Under the pieces are notes generated by a model. It ran no database searches. It worked only from the letters and a program-made list of their open reading frames with translations, and had not been told where the DNA came from. The translations under genes were made by a program, and so were the position numbers. This document shows, in pieces, positions 1-11,040 of a stretch of DNA of 64,000 nucleotides. Origin of the DNA: Diploptera punctata (taxonomy: Eukaryota > Arthropoda > Insecta > Blattodea > Blaberidae); NCBI GenBank assembly GCA_030220185.1, contig JASPKZ010003438.1, forward strand, positions 1 to 64,000, written 5' to 3'. The number at the start of each line of letters is the position of its first letter. The stretch's first letter is position 1.

Positions 1-1712
1 TGTTATGGTATTTGTACCCTTTTGGCAAGTCTCAGCTATTCATTGCACAAACTATTCCGATGGTGAGGTATCCACTGGAAGGCATTAATTGTTTTGGTGT
101 TGAGGATTTCAGAAGTTTACGGCATTCCAAGATGGTTTCATTTTCTGGTTTTTGTTGAGTTATTGCTTGTATTGCGGGCTTATATTCTTCCAAATAACAG
201 TTTTGTAAACATTTTTTGTTCGGGATATGAGTTTGTGGAGTCTACTTCTATGCCTTACTTCACCTCGAGGCTGTTTGTTTGTGCCTATGCACATATTGAC
301 TAAACAGATGCGAGTAGATTCCTGCGCCAGTTTTTTCACTCTTGTTTTGGAGCATCCGTGAAGACTCTTAGCCACTCTGGTTCTGGGAACTTGATTTATA
401 GTGTTTCTCTGGTCCTTTGTTGGCTTTGAGGTTTGATCATTTTTCTTTATATTTCGTCTATTGAGAGCTGCATTGTACGTTTGTACTAATGGGCTTGGTA
501 TTTGGTGTTTTTCAGTTTGGCATCTAATTGTGTTTTTGGAAAGTTACTAGTTTGTGGAGAAAGAAGTGTGTGATTAAGATCGTGTGTTTGCTTTGATGTT
601 GGATTGCTTTGTTAGCGTGTAATTTGTGTGCTGATGCAGGTTCTTTTCTATCTCATTTGAATGAGGGGTTGCCCTGTGAAACATCTCATAGTTGCAGTTT
701 TGTTGTTTTACTGCTCCGTGACAACCTTAGCATTCGATTCTGGATTTTTCTCGTTTATTCTTTGTGGTGTCTTTTGCTTTACTATGTTTTTTCTGCTCCA
801 TAGGTTATATTGTTTCATGTAGTTTTTATATGTTTTGTTTAGGGTGTCCAATGAGCTCCCCATTTCTTCCCAGCTAATCTCTTCAGTAGAGAGTTTTTGT
901 TGCCTTTTTCTCGATCTTGTTGCATTCTTCTCAGTTAGTTTGTTATCTAGATGGACTCCTAAGTATTTAGTGCATGGATTTGGTTATCGTGCTATTGTGA
1001 TTGGTTTGTTGAAGGATTCACTTGTGTGTCTAGTGAGAAGTACTGGTAAAATGTTTTTGACATGCTGATTTCCATGTTGTTATTTTTGCACAGTGTTGTA
1101 GCCTTTTTCTGGCATTGTCCATATACATCGCAGCTGTTCTTTGTGGTTCTGGCTTAATTGTTTGCCTCGTCCATATGACTAAGTCTCTGCAATAGTGCAC
1201 ATTTGATGTGCTGATTAGTTTTGATTTCCTTGGAGGTCATTGATGTAACTATTGAAGAGGGTGGTGCTTGAGACAGCGCCTTGTGGCAGTCCTGTTTTGG
1301 TTTGGCCGTAATTTTGATTGGAGGTTGTTATACTTGGAAGCTCATCCATCTTTGTGTTACAAAGGATTAACCCAGTGTACATATGACCTGTTATTCCATT
1401 TTTATAGCTTCCAAATAAGGTTGGTGCGCCACACTTTGTCATAGGCTGCTTGTATGTCTACACTACTGCTAGGACACTCTCTCTTCTGTTGAAGGCATCC
1501 TTGATCTCCGGGTGAATTTAACCAATTGGTGACTTGTTGTGAAAGTTTTGGTCTAAAACCTGCCTGTTTCTGGAGTCAGAAGATGTTGTGTTTCCAGATA
1601 CCAATTTAATCTAGCCATAACCATTCTTTTCCATTATCTTGGCTAGTACGGATGTTAAAGATATTGGGCGGTAGCTATTTATGTCTTCTGCTGGTTTATT
1701 TGGTTTTTGAAT

Positions 1713-2108
1713 TATTGTAATCAAATGGTAAAGAGAAAATTTATGTCTGAACTGGGAATCGAACCCCCGAACCTTCAGCTTTCCGTGCTGATGCTCTAAC
1801 CATTGAGCTAATCCAGCTTCCCTCCCATCCAAGCATAAATCCTTCCTTTACCTTACTGTCTTGGTCCCACATTCAAATGCTATGAATCATCATTCACAAT
1901 ACACAATGAATGGCTTCTACCTGAAAAATTGTTTCTTTACCATTGATTAGAATAATTTAGTAGTGTACTTAATATACTTATTTCAATCATAGTAACAGCT
2001 TTAGCTTCTTAATATTAATTAATAAATAATGCTATAGCTATGTGGAGTCCCTTCATGTCTTCTTCAGGTAGAAGCCATTCATTGTGTATTTGTGAATGAT
2101 TAATTTTA
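1713..2108. repeat. tRNA-like repeat, family 2, inserted in the LINE
   Basis: A minus-strand tRNA-like head (1745-1818) with the family's tail precedes a body homologous to the element at 29095-29578. That shared body includes the GTCTTCTTCAGGTAGAAGCC segment near 2060. An 8-bp TTTTGAAT at 1705-1712 and 2109-2116 may be the target duplication, because LINE coding sequence resumes on both sides. Unlike the 29 kb copy, the second (plus) tRNA arm is missing. Confidence 0.65.
1745..1818 (-). repeat. tRNA-like sequence (family 2)
   Basis: On the minus strand this reads as a near-complete cloverleaf, with an A box (TAGCTCAATGG), an anticodon loop ACGGAAA and a B box (GGTTCGATTCC). The loop has C where every decoding tRNA has U33, so this is probably a SINE head and not a functional tRNA. 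It matches 29196-29269 and 29476-29549. Confidence 0.7.
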
Positions 2109-3012
2109 TTTTGAATAGGTATTACAATGGCTTTTTTCCATTCTTTGGTATGCTGTACTGTTGTTGCCAAACATTGTTGTAGAAGTCGAGTAATCTTTTT
2201 TCAATGAAGGACCCAGATGTGTTATAAATTATGGAAATATTCTGTCTGGTCCGCTTGTTTTCGTGTTTTGGTCTTCTTTATTGCCTCTTCCAGCTCTTGT
2301 ATAGAGAACTTTTTAGTAAATATGTCATGTGGTTTCGTGTGATTGTTTAGGTTGCTCTTGGCAATTTTGGTTTTGATTGCTTTTTGGTTGTCCTTTGCAT
2401 ATTTGTTGAGTTTGTGTTCATTGGCATAGTGGTGGTTAAATTTATTTGCAATTGTAATAGGCTTATTTTCTATTTTTATTGGGGGTTTTGTTTCGGTTAG
2501 CATTATTATTGTTAACTTTTTTGATAAAAGTGTATACTGATCTACCTTTTGGTGCAAACCCTGCTTTGCTTATAAAGTTGTGGAAGCTAGTTCTTTTTTG
2601 CTTAATAATTTCTCTTTTGAGAATGGCACTTTGTTTTCTCCAGTGTTGCACGTCTTGTGGATTTTTTGTTCTTTCAGCTGTTTTTCTTAATCTGTTTCTT
2701 TCTATTTTTATTGCCTGAAGTTGTGTTTTCCAAAAGGGTTTGTATCTTTTAATCCTCCCCCTTGGTATGTTAGTCTTTGCTCGGTGTAGTAGTATATATT
2801 GTTTATGTTTCTTAGTTCATCTTTAGGTTTTTGTTTTGATTTTTGATTGTTTGGTGTCTGCTTCTGTTTCTATTGTGTACTTATTCCAATTTGCTTTTTT
2901 GAAGTTCCATGTGATTCTGGTTTGTGGGTGCAAAGGTGTGTGTCCATTTGATCTTTGTGATGACTGCTCTATGCTCCGTCCCCATATCCTCTACTGTGCG
3001 AGTTGCAACATT

Positions 3013-3600
3013 TCAAAGATTTGATGAAATAATGGATGGGTCAGGATTTTGTTCCATGTCCATTAAATGGAGGTATGTTGGTGGATCTTGTTGTTTGTAT
3101 AGTATTTCTACAGTGTTGGATGCTAGAAATTCTTCTACGGCTTTACCTGATGCGTTTTTGTAAGTATAGCCCCAATTTGGGGAAGCTGCATTGAAGTCTC
3201 CCACTATTACAGTGTTATTACGTGTGAGGTCTAATATATCTAGATTCAAATGTTTGTTATTAGGAGGACTGTATATTCCATAGATGTTAGTGTGGTAATT
3301 CTGTTTCCATACTTCAATTTCTATGATTTCAGATGTATCATACTCATTCATTTGCTTGATAATTACAAAATTTGTGGTGAGGGTTGTTTTACTCCCTACT
3401 AGGATTCCACTGGCTATTTGTCTGGATTTATATAAGATATGTTGGTTGTATCCAGGTGTGTTGATAAATTGTTCATTTTGTGGGCTAATATTAGCTTCAT
3501 TAATTATAAAAATATCTATGTCTTGGATTACTGCTTCACTCATCAATTCTGATACTTTTGCAGTAGATAATCCTCCTGCATTCCACTGGAGGATGTTGAG
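3013..3600 (-). pseudogene. LINE endonuclease (EEP/APE-type) fragment
   Basis: The 177-codon open stretch 3546-3013 continues upstream, through an LNILQWNAGG start near 3600. It reads as the N-terminal apurinic-like endonuclease of a LINE, the enzyme that nicks target DNA for reverse transcription. Visible signatures are IFIINEANI, YGIYSPPNN and VIVGDFNAASPNWG, where the D and N of GDFN are the family's catalytic residues. The C-terminal SDH motif is not seen and the frame degrades after YLHL. No gag-like ORF is recognisable upstream. Confidence 0.75.
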
Positions 3601-3891
3601 TGTAGTTCTTTTTTTTTGCTCTAATAAGAGCAGTTTTTGTTTTGTACTGGTGCTTCTTGCGCCTATAATTGTTGTTCATTTTGCAGCAAAATATCAAAAT
3701 CTGCTCCCAGGGGACACCGCGTGGAGGCGAACAATCTTGTCCCCCACAATCAATTTATAATTTACAAAAAAATAGGAGCCAAATTTAATATGGAAATATC
3801 AATTAACAAAACTAAAATTATGGCATTTCATGGGAAGGACTCCATACAAAGTAAAATCTGTCTTACTTACTTACTTACTCACTCACTGGCA

Positions 3892-5912
3892 CTATCGAAC
3901 CCGTAGGTTCATGGCCGCACGGACATACGCTCTCCATACATCCCTATCCTCAGCTAATGCTTTCCAATCATTCCCTGTATAATCTACTTTCCTCAAATCA
4001 TAATTAATGTTATTTTCCCACCTCATTCTTGGTCTACCAACTGGGCGTCTTCCCTCTGGCTTTCCTACAAGAAGCTTCCATGCAAGTCTTTCATTCCCCA
4101 TACGGGCAACATGTCCTGCCCATCACAGTCTACAAGACTTAACTGTTCTTATTATATCTGGCTTCCTATAAAGACCATGTAGTTCATTGTTATGTAGTCT
4201 CCTCCATTCACCTGTCTCTTCATCTCTCTTTGGTCCAAAAATGTTCCTAAGTACTTTATTCTCAAATACTTTTAATCTCCTTTCCTCCCTTAAAGTATGA
4301 GTCCATGTTTCGCATCCATATAATATAACTGGTAGAATAATAGTTTTATATATTTTCAGTTTAATGTTTTTTGAAAGGAGTTGGGACATCAAGAGTCTCT
4401 GCAATGCATAATAGCACGCATTTCCAGAATTGAGCCTATGTTTAATTTCTTTGTGCATCTCATTCCTATTTGTGATTATTGTTCGTAGGTATTTGAATTC
4501 AGCCACTTCCTCAAAATTTCCCTCCTTTGTCATTAGCTGTCCAGTTCCATTATATAATAAGTTTCTATGTGTGACCATATATTTAGTTTTATTGATATTT
4601 ACTTCCAATCCTAATTTCTTAGTGTTACTCAACAGTGTGTGCATATTGTCCTTTAGTATCTCCTCGCTATCGGCCAGTAGTACTACATCATCAGCATAAA
4701 CTAACAGCTTATTAATACCATTGAGTTGTAAGCCTTCCTCATTCTCCAAAGATTTAATGGCATGCTCTAGTACAAAATTAAATAAAGTCTAACTAACTTT
4801 TTAGGAATTCCGAACTCCAGCAGGATACTATATAACTTCTCCCTTTTAATTGAATCATATGCTTTTTTGAAGTCTACATACAGTTGATGTACAGTACCAT
4901 TATATTCCCATTTCTTATCTAAAATCTGTCTTATACTAAAAATCTGATCTGTTGTAGACCTGTTTCTTCTAAATGCACATTGATGATCTCCTAGAATGTC
5001 ATCAATATAGGGAGTAAGTCCGCTTACTAATATATTTGTTAGAATTTCGTACGAAGTTGAAAGTAATGAGATGCCCCTGTAGTTGTTGCAGTCAGTTTTA
5101 TCTCCTTTCTTATAAATTGGTACGATAATTGATTCCTTCCATTCATCTGGAAGAGCTTCTTTTTCCCAAATCATACTAAGCAACCAGCGTATCTTGTCCA
5201 TCAATTTTTCTCCCCCTGATTTTATCAGTTCTGCTGGGATCTCAACTGAACCTGATGCTTTATACATCTTCAATTTTTCAATCGCCATTTCAACCTCTAA
5301 TGCACTTGGCTCTGCGACTAGCATTTCTGCTGTCTGTAAATTATCCTCCTCAATGTCCTGTTCTGTATGTACATTTAATAGCTGATTAAAGTAACTTTCC
5401 ATCTATTTAATATACTCCTGGAATCTGCAATCATATCCCCATTTTCATTCCGAATTATGTTTGTTCTAGCCTAAAATCCTTTCTTCTCTATACTAATTCC
5501 CTGATATAATTCTCTAATGTTCCTATTTTTTTGCATTCATTTCAAGATCATTGATCTTCACTCTCAAATATTCCCTCTTTTTACTCTTTAGTAACTTGGT
5601 GGTTTCCCGTCTAATAGTACCCAATTGCTCTAAATTTACCTCATTTGGCTCATGTAACCATTTCATTTTTGCTAGCTTTCTTTTCTTTACAATGTCGGCA
5701 CATTCCTCATCAAACCATTTCTTGTTTTGCCTCTTTTTTAAACAACCAATGCTTTCTGATACTGACAATTTAATAGTATCTCTTATAGCCTCCCATTCTT
5801 TATTTATATCAGTTTCTTCTTCGTTTGCCACATTGTCATCTGAAGATTCCAGTACTTCAAATCTATTAGCAATTTTGATTTGGTATTCTTGCCGCATTCC
5901 ATCATTTTTCAA
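3892..5912 (-). pseudogene. RTE reverse transcriptase and C-terminal domain, broken
   Basis: Minus-strand frames give a linker (5912-5523) and the RT palm (5402-4767, with IPIYKKGDKTDCNNYRGISL and LYVDFKKAYDS). They continue with RT motif C (LLVYADDVVLLAD) and the thumb and C-terminus (4749-3892, with LYGCETWT, RLRWAGHVARMGN and GRPRMRWENN). A deletion near 4780 removes the GLKQGD motif B block. A CGA-to-TGA change near 4117 ends the frame inside RLRWAGH, and the next copy at 16113 keeps the arginine. The protein would copy the element RNA at the nicked target. Confidence 0.8.
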
Positions 5913-5937
5913 GTTTTTTAATTCAAATTTTACAGAA

Positions 5938-6819
5938 TCATATCTTTAGCGTTTGTTCCTCTCTAAGCGATAGCCGTTGTCTGATTTTCACTCTGACCAG
6001 ATGATGATCCGAATTGCAGTCTGTCCCTCTAACTGATCTAACATCGATGATGCTACTGTGCCAGCGTTTATCCACTAATACATGATCTATCTGGTTCCGA
6101 GTTTCTCCATCTGGGGACGTCCAGGTGTATTTATGAATATCCTTATGCTGAAATGTTGTACTCTTAACAATGAGATTCTTTGATGTGGCAAATGTGACTA
6201 ATCTAACCCCGTTGTCGTTACTATCTTCATGGAGACTGAATTTGCCTATTGTTGGTTTGAATATATCTTCCCGCCCCACTTTTGCATTGAAATCTCCTAA
6301 GATAATTTTCATATGATATCGTGAAAGGCTATCAAATAAGCATTCTAATTCTTCATAGAACTCATCCTTGATCTTGTCATCTTTATCTTCTGTGGGGGCA
6401 TGTACATTTACAATTATAAAATCATGTTGTTTACCCTTTGGAATTATGTATGATATCCTATCACTAACAAACTTAATATCTCGGATAGCGGATAGGATCC
6501 TCCTTCTGACTAAAAATCCTGTTCCAAATGCAGGGCTTTCTGCGCCACCGTAGTATAATGCAAAGCTTCCTGATTCCTGACTACCTTCTCCTGGCCACCT
6601 AACTTCCTGTAAAGCGACTATATCCAAGGGTGATTTATCTAATTCCCGCGTTAATATCTCTAGTGCCCCGCTATTGTATAAAGTCCTAACATTCCATGTT
6701 CCTAGGAACATGTCCCTGTGTTTGAGCCTTTGGCATGGGTTCCCTGAAGTAGTCCCCGCCCGGAGATCCGAATGGGGGACTATTTGACCTCCGGAAAATT
6801 TTACCCCAGTTGAACCCAT
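5938..6819 (-). pseudogene. RTE endonuclease domain (open frame in a dead element)
   Basis: This is a 293-codon open frame. Residues from about 38 on read as a complete EEP endonuclease: GTWNVRTLY, IVALQEVRW, FIIVNVHAPTED, KIILGDFNAKVG, YTWTSPDGETRNQIDHVLV and NSDHHLVRVK. The catalytic E of QEVRW, D/N of GDFNA and terminal SDHHLV are all present. It resembles insect proteins annotated as craniofacial development protein 2-like, which are RTE endonucleases. In the element it nicks the target DNA before reverse transcription. The upstream 37 residues are probably element 5' sequence, so the true start is uncertain. Confidence 0.8.
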
Positions 6820-7416
6820 GTCCGCATTTCTTGACGGTTGTATTTTTACGGTGAAAGATCGTCACTCTTTCGCCCAAGGTACTTTTTTCGTCTGGCTTAT
6901 CACCTTCGACCAGTCCGGCATTGGTAACCCTATCGGCAGCAATGCTACCGCCGGCATAGCTCTCAGGATCATTTAAGCACGCAAGCCACTCCACCACGAC
7001 AAGGTAAAGATACCATGGAGGGAAGTAAAATCTGTCTCCAGAATAAAATTTTAGAGAGATCTAATCAATTTAAATATCTTGGATATTATCTCTCTATCTG
7101 GGATGAAAAGGATATCCCTGAAAAAATTACTAGTTATAATTAAAGTTTAGGAATTATTAATCAAGTTATGAAACCATCCCTTGTACAAAAAAACACGAGA
7201 TTACGTTTATATAACACTTAGGCTAGACCATTGTTGACCTATGGTAGTGAAGCATGGACACTAAAAAGACAACATGAAAGCAGAATAACGGCTTGTGAAA
7301 TGAGATTCATGCGCAGAACAGCGGGTTACACCAGATGGGATCGGAAAAGGAACACCAATATCTTAAAAGAATTGAAGACTATGCCAATTTTGGAATATAT
7401 TAAACAGTACCAACTT

Positions 7417-7531
7417 TATTAAGTTATGTAGATAGGAAATAACACTATGAGGTTCTTTAATATTGTTTATTTTTTATCATTTCACTCACCTCATACTTCA
7501 TAAAGTATGAGGTGAGTGAAATGATAAAAAA
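7417..7531. mobile_element. 115-bp Penelope terminal hairpin with target duplication
   Basis: A near-perfect inverted repeat (arms about 36 bp, turning at about 7498) is made of the terminal sequence found on full PLEs here, including ATGAGGTGAGTGAAAT. A 16-bp duplication, TAAACAGTACCAACTT, flanks it at 7401-7416 and 7532-7547 inside the LINE. The left part (AAGTTATGTAGATAGGAAAT) matches 38677-38715 and the reverse complement of 28060-28080. There is no coding content. Confidence 0.8.
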
Positions 7532-7545
7532 TAAACAGTACCAAC

Positions 7546-7589
7546 TTAATTGGAAACACCATCTTGATTAATTGGAAACACCATCTTGA
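7546..7589. repeat. 22-bp direct tandem duplication
   Basis: The 22-bp stretch beginning TTAATTGGAAACACC occurs twice back to back (7546-7567, 7568-7589) in the LINE C-terminal region. It lies immediately beside the target duplication of the PLE hairpin. Confidence 0.8.
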
Positions 7590-7934
7590 AAGAATGAGTT
7601 CAAATCGGATCCCCAAAGCTGTTTATAATTATATACCAAGAGGACGAAGATCACTGGGCCGTCCTATGAAACGCTGGAGGGAAAATTTTCTATAGGATCG
7701 TAACAGGCCTTGGCTTAATACTTGGAAGGAAGAAGAAGAAGAACTCGCTTTAATATTTGAGGTCATGAAGCATGGCATGAAGAACCAATAGATTTACTGA
7801 GAGACTTCATGCTTCAGTTTCTTTTACATGTTTTATATATAACTGTGTACAAAAACAGTCTGTGATTATAAAAAGCGTGTAGCATCACTGTCAGTAATCC
7901 AATTTATACAAAACTGGTGTCATTAGAAAGAAAA

Positions 7935-8290
7935 ATTCAATTATTTTACAAAAAAAAAATCTAATTAAAACTCCATGGTGTGACAGGTCTAGATGGTCCT
8001 TGCCAACTGCAGACCTTATATCTACATAGAGGTGGAGGATTATCCAGCCAAGAGGGTGACATGTCAGGTTCCCCAGTTGTTTATAGCTGTTTTTTCTCAA
8101 CCTGGAGCCACTACTTACTGTAGCTAGCCAAATTACTTATGATACTATATAGGTACGGTCCCATACTGGCTGAAATTTTAAGAGAAAATTTCTTTCCCCC
8201 TTGGGAATTTGAACCAGTGCAACTCCTTTAACTCTACACCAAGCCTTAAACGGCTCAGTTATGGTGCTGGACTACCTCCCTCAAGTACAT
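7935..8290 (-). mobile_element. tRNA-Leu-like SINE, minus strand, old copy
   Basis: The reverse complement aligns along its length with the SINE at 30954-31304. It shares the segments TCAACCTGGAGCCACTA and CCCATACTGG and the tRNA-derived head near 8270-8220. It is diverged and lacks a clean target duplication. Confidence 0.65.
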
Positions 8291-8367
8291 TCAATGCATG
8301 TTCCAAGTGTCAGGCGATATTCACACTCTTGCCTCACATGCTCCAATATATATTCATGGGGACTTAT

Positions 8368-8630
8368 TAAGGTAGAATTTTTATCACTCACCTCATATTG
8401 TTCTTCTTATTTGACTATAAACTAGTTTCGGAACATAGTTTCTGTTCCATCCTCCGTATCGTCACGACCGTTGTTCTGTCGTCTTGAAGAGCTGTCCTTC
8501 GCTCCTTCCATTGGCTGACTGAAAATCCTCGAAACCAGGTCATTCTCACCGGGAATTTCAAAGTTCATCAATTTCTTCTTTTTGCTCTTTTGAATGTAGA
8601 TCTTTTCCCAAACAGTAAGTTATTTTGGTT
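8368..8630 (-). mobile_element. Penelope-like element 3' terminus
   Basis: This is homologous to the inverted PLE unit at 38013-38373, with the CACTCACCTCATA end and the same hammerhead region. On the minus strand the ribozyme core reads CGGAGGA instead of CTGAGGA, so this copy should not cleave. The sequence near 8570-8630 reads as the end of a GIY-YIG ORF. Confidence 0.7.
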
Positions 8631-8866
8631 TTCTTATTTAACTCATGCCCCAAATGGGAGTCAATGACCAATCACGTTACAATGATTTTTGATTTACAAC
8701 CAATCACAGTCGTGTTTCGCCTAGAATTTACCAACTAAAGTTTATCATAATAAAGAAAGCACCTCCTTTTTAACATTCTGAATAGGTCATAGCATTATTT
8801 TGCAGTGACTGACTCACTAAGAAATACGGCTACCAGATTGTATATATATATATATATATATATATA

Positions 8867-10184
8867 CAGGGTGGACCGCTCGAATGGACCTAATTTCAAT
8901 TGCTTGTTACTGGCAAACGGTTGAAGATAGAAACTTAAAACAACGTTCATAGTACAGAAAAACTCACCAAGTTTCGAATCCTGTCGGTAGATGGCACAAA
9001 GATACGTTTCTCGTTCTTAGATTTAATTGTTTGTGAAAATGGCGACTCCGCAGATGAAAGCGCAAGCTGTTTTGTGGTATGCGGAGTTTAAATCAATCAT
9101 TAGAGTTCAAAGGGAGTTCCGGCGTGTGTTTATGCTCCAACTGCTAGAAGCATAAAGAAGTGGCGTGATACATTATTAGCTACAGGATCTGTGTTGAAGA
9201 AGCATGGTGGTGGTCGCAGAGCATCCGATGAAATGGTAGCAAATGTTCAAGCCGCATTTGAGCGAAGCCCCCGGAAGTCATTAAGAAGAGCTTCGCGGGA
9301 ACTTCAAATACCAAAATCGACATTACAACGGATTGTCCACAAACGCCTCAAACTGCACGCATATAAAGTGCAGTTAGTGCAACGTCTGGAGCCGAATGAC
9401 ATGCCGAAACGAGTGGAATTCGCCAATACGATGCTGGACCGTCTCGGCGCTGATCCTGACTTCATGACCAAGATTTTCTTCTCGGACGAAGCCACTTTCC
9501 ATTTGTCAGGCAAGGTAAACTGGCATAATGTGCGGATCTGGGGATCGGAGAATCCTCACGCTATTCAAGAGCATGTTCGTGATAGTCCGAAGATGAATGT
9601 TTGGTGCAGTTTGTCACATAATAAGGTCATTGGACCGTTTTTCTTCGCCGAGAAAACTGTTCGTGGTACCACATATCTTGACATGCTGGAGCAGTTCTTC
9701 TTTCCACAAATTGAACAACTGCAGCCTAACATCGTTTTCCAGCAAGATGGTGCTCCTCCCCACTGGTCCAATGAAGTTCGTACGACTTTGGACAACATTT
9801 TCCCTGGCCGTTGGATTGGTAGGGGAGGACCAATCGCGTGGCCCCCGAGATCTCCCGATTTAACACCACTGGATTTCTTTCTCTGGGCTATGTCAAAGAT
9901 AAAGTTTACACCACCCCAGTCAAAGACCTTCGTGATCTTCGTGAGCGCATCATAGAGGCTATTGAGAACATTCCAGAAGACATACTCCAACGTACTTGGC
10001 AAGAAATTGTTCATCGCTTTGATATCGTCACAGTGACTGCTGGGGCTCATATAGAGATGTGGTGATCTGGATATCAAAACTTGGTGAGTTTTTCTGTAAT
10101 ATGAACGTTGTTTTAAGTTTCTATCTTCAACCGTTTGCCAGTAACAAGCAATTGAAATTAGGTCCATTCGAGCGGTCCACCCTG
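8867..10184 (+). mobile_element. mariner-superfamily transposon with ~105-bp terminal inverted repeats
   Basis: The ends CAGGGTGGACCGCTCGAATG and their complement at 10165-10184 bound a 1318-bp element inside TA dinucleotides. The left end lies in a (TA)n run. The inverted repeats extend for about 105 bp (8867-8971 against 10080-10184) with very few differences, so insertion was fairly recent. One transposase gene is present but frameshifted. Confidence 0.9.
9038..10065 (+). pseudogene. mariner-type transposase, frameshifted
   Basis: Translation starts plausibly at ATG 9038 (MATPQMKAQAVLWYAEF). It shifts frame near 9125 and runs open from 9191 with a helix-turn-helix (RASRELQIPKSTLQRIVHKR). 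The catalytic core reads IFFSDEATF, VFQQDGAPPHW and PPRSPDLTPLDFFLW. The last two acidic residues are separated by 36 residues, an unusual spacing near the DD37D group. A missing base near 9885 shifts the frame, and the C-terminus continues at 9889-10065 ending AGAHIEMW. Two frameshifts make it non-functional as read. Confidence 0.85.
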
Positions 10185-10189
10185 TATAT

Positions 10190-10690
10190 ATATTGAACAC
10201 AAAACACATCAGTTTCAAGCTATTTGTGGTACAATAAATAGAACATTGAATAATAAAGCCCATAAACAAACAAAATTCAAATTTTATAAAACAATGGCTG
10301 TCCCTGTCCTTTTGTATGGGAGTGAATCTTGGATTACCACTACCAAACAAGAAAGTAAAATCCAAGCAGCCGAGATGAAATTTTTAAGAAGAGTAAAAGG
10401 CTGCACTAGAATGGACCAGATAAGAAACGAGGATATCCGTGAAGAACTACAGATCTACTCCATAAAAGAAAAGATATTTAACAAGATACAGTGGAAAGAA
10501 CATATAGAAAGAATGAAAGAAGTAGATTACCAAATAAAATCCTCCATTATTTTCCAAGAGGAAGAAGAGATGTCGGACGTCCTCGGAAGAGATGGTCTTA
10601 GATCTATTAGTGAAGACGGAACAGGCAACTCTTGCCTAAACCAGGAAATGAAGAAGAAGAAAAAGATTATGTTTTTATTATTAATTTAAC
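10190..10690 (+). mobile_element. LINE 3' fragment
   Basis: Frame 10246-10689 reads FKFYKTMAVPVLLYGSESW, MKFLRRVKGCTRMDQIRNED and QWKEHIERM, which is the post-RT C-terminal domain of an RTE-like LINE. It ends in the usual GAAGAA-type tail (10650-10668). It is truncated at the left by the mariner or lost upstream. Frame changes near 10555 show decay. Confidence 0.7.
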
Positions 10691-10734
10691 ATTTCTCACT
10701 GAAAGATAAATTATATTTGAAGAGAAAATTTTTA

Positions 10735-10807
10735 CCTAGACCGAGACTCGAACCCGGAACCTTTGGCTTTGCCGGGTCAAATGCTCTACCAACTGAGCTA
10801 CCGAGAC
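10735..10807 (-). repeat. tRNA-like sequence (family 1)
   Basis: The minus-strand cloverleaf has A box TAGCTCAGTTGG and a B box. It is diverged (GGGTTCGAGTCTC region), with an altered anticodon stem. It is a repeat head and not a decoding tRNA. Confidence 0.7.
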
Positions 10808-11040
10808 GAGTTGCGATCTAGATGCAAATTTTTCTCTTATATACGTTGTAATTTCCTCTCACCAAATGCTTTTGAAACCATTGCTACTATCTTTGCAAAT
10901 GGCAGCTTCTTAGTTAAGAAGACATTTATTGGGAATTTAACATTACTTTATAAAGCTAGTAAGGCTTCTAATGATGTTTTTATTATTAATTTAACATTTC
11001 TCAATGAATGATAAATTATATTTGAAGAGAAAAAATGTTA

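Larger units (their letters stand above)
800..2700 (-). pseudogene. LINE reverse transcriptase, broken
   Basis: Minus-strand pieces together make a decayed reverse transcriptase. FSIQELEEAIKKTKTRKQAD (about 2300) matches the region just before RT. IIQKPNKPAEDINSYRPISL (about 1700-1650) is RT motif 1/2 and GLPQGAVSSTTLFNSYIND (about 1300-1230) is the motif B region. TKYLGVHLDNKLT (about 970) lies in the thumb. The YADD box is not recognisable. Multiple frames and stops separate the pieces, and the 396-bp repeat at 1713-2108 interrupts it. Confidence 0.7.
1..3700 (-). mobile_element. Degenerate jockey/CR1-like LINE, truncated by window edge
   Basis: A non-LTR retrotransposon lies on the minus strand, with its 5' (endonuclease) side near 3600 and its 3' side running off the window start. 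Read on the minus strand, an endonuclease start with LQWNAGG lies near 3590 and GDFNA near 3200. A pre-RT region lies at 2557-2222, YRPISLTS near 1660, GLPQGAVSS near 1290 and TKYLGVHLDNKLT near 970. This is the expected EN-RT order. Stops and frameshifts break every domain, so the copy is dead. A tRNA-like repeat is inserted at 1713-2108. The region 1-800 is too decayed to assign a domain. Confidence 0.8.
3864..7022 (-). mobile_element. Near full-length RTE-clade LINE
   Basis: A 3.16 kb minus-strand non-LTR element is flanked by a 15-bp target duplication, AAGTAAAATCTGTCT at 3849-3863 and 7023-7037. It has a 3' tetranucleotide tail (CTTA)n at 3864-3885. The order is endonuclease (6819-5938), linker (5912-5523), RT (5402-4123) and C-terminal domain (4101-3892). 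This domain order and the tetranucleotide tail fit the RTE/BovB group. Compared with 16093-17111, about 100 bp are deleted near 4780, removing the GLKQGDALSPLLF motif. It is therefore inactive. Confidence 0.85.
3700..7760 (+). mobile_element. LINE 3' region, split by two later insertions
   Basis: Plus-strand LINE sequence occupies about 3700-3863, 7023-7416 and 7532-7760. Joined across the insertions it gives the end of an RT and its C-terminal domain: KKIGAKFNMEISINKTK, then QFKYLGYYLS, LLTYGSEAWTLKRQ, MRFMRRTAGYTR and LGRPMKRW. The element ends in a GAAGAA tract near 7730-7740. The RTE at 3864-7022 and the 115-bp PLE hairpin at 7417-7531 both sit in it with target duplications. A 22-bp direct duplication follows the hairpin. 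In-frame stops show it is dead. Confidence 0.75.

Noticed and set aside
9565..10365. A 266-codon minus-strand ORF
   Set aside because: It lies antisense to the mariner transposase and runs through the terminal repeat. It is a shadow frame.
10565..10680. Lysine-rich coding tail at 10600-10689
   Set aside because: It is the GAAGAA-type 3' tail of a LINE read in frame and not a protein feature.
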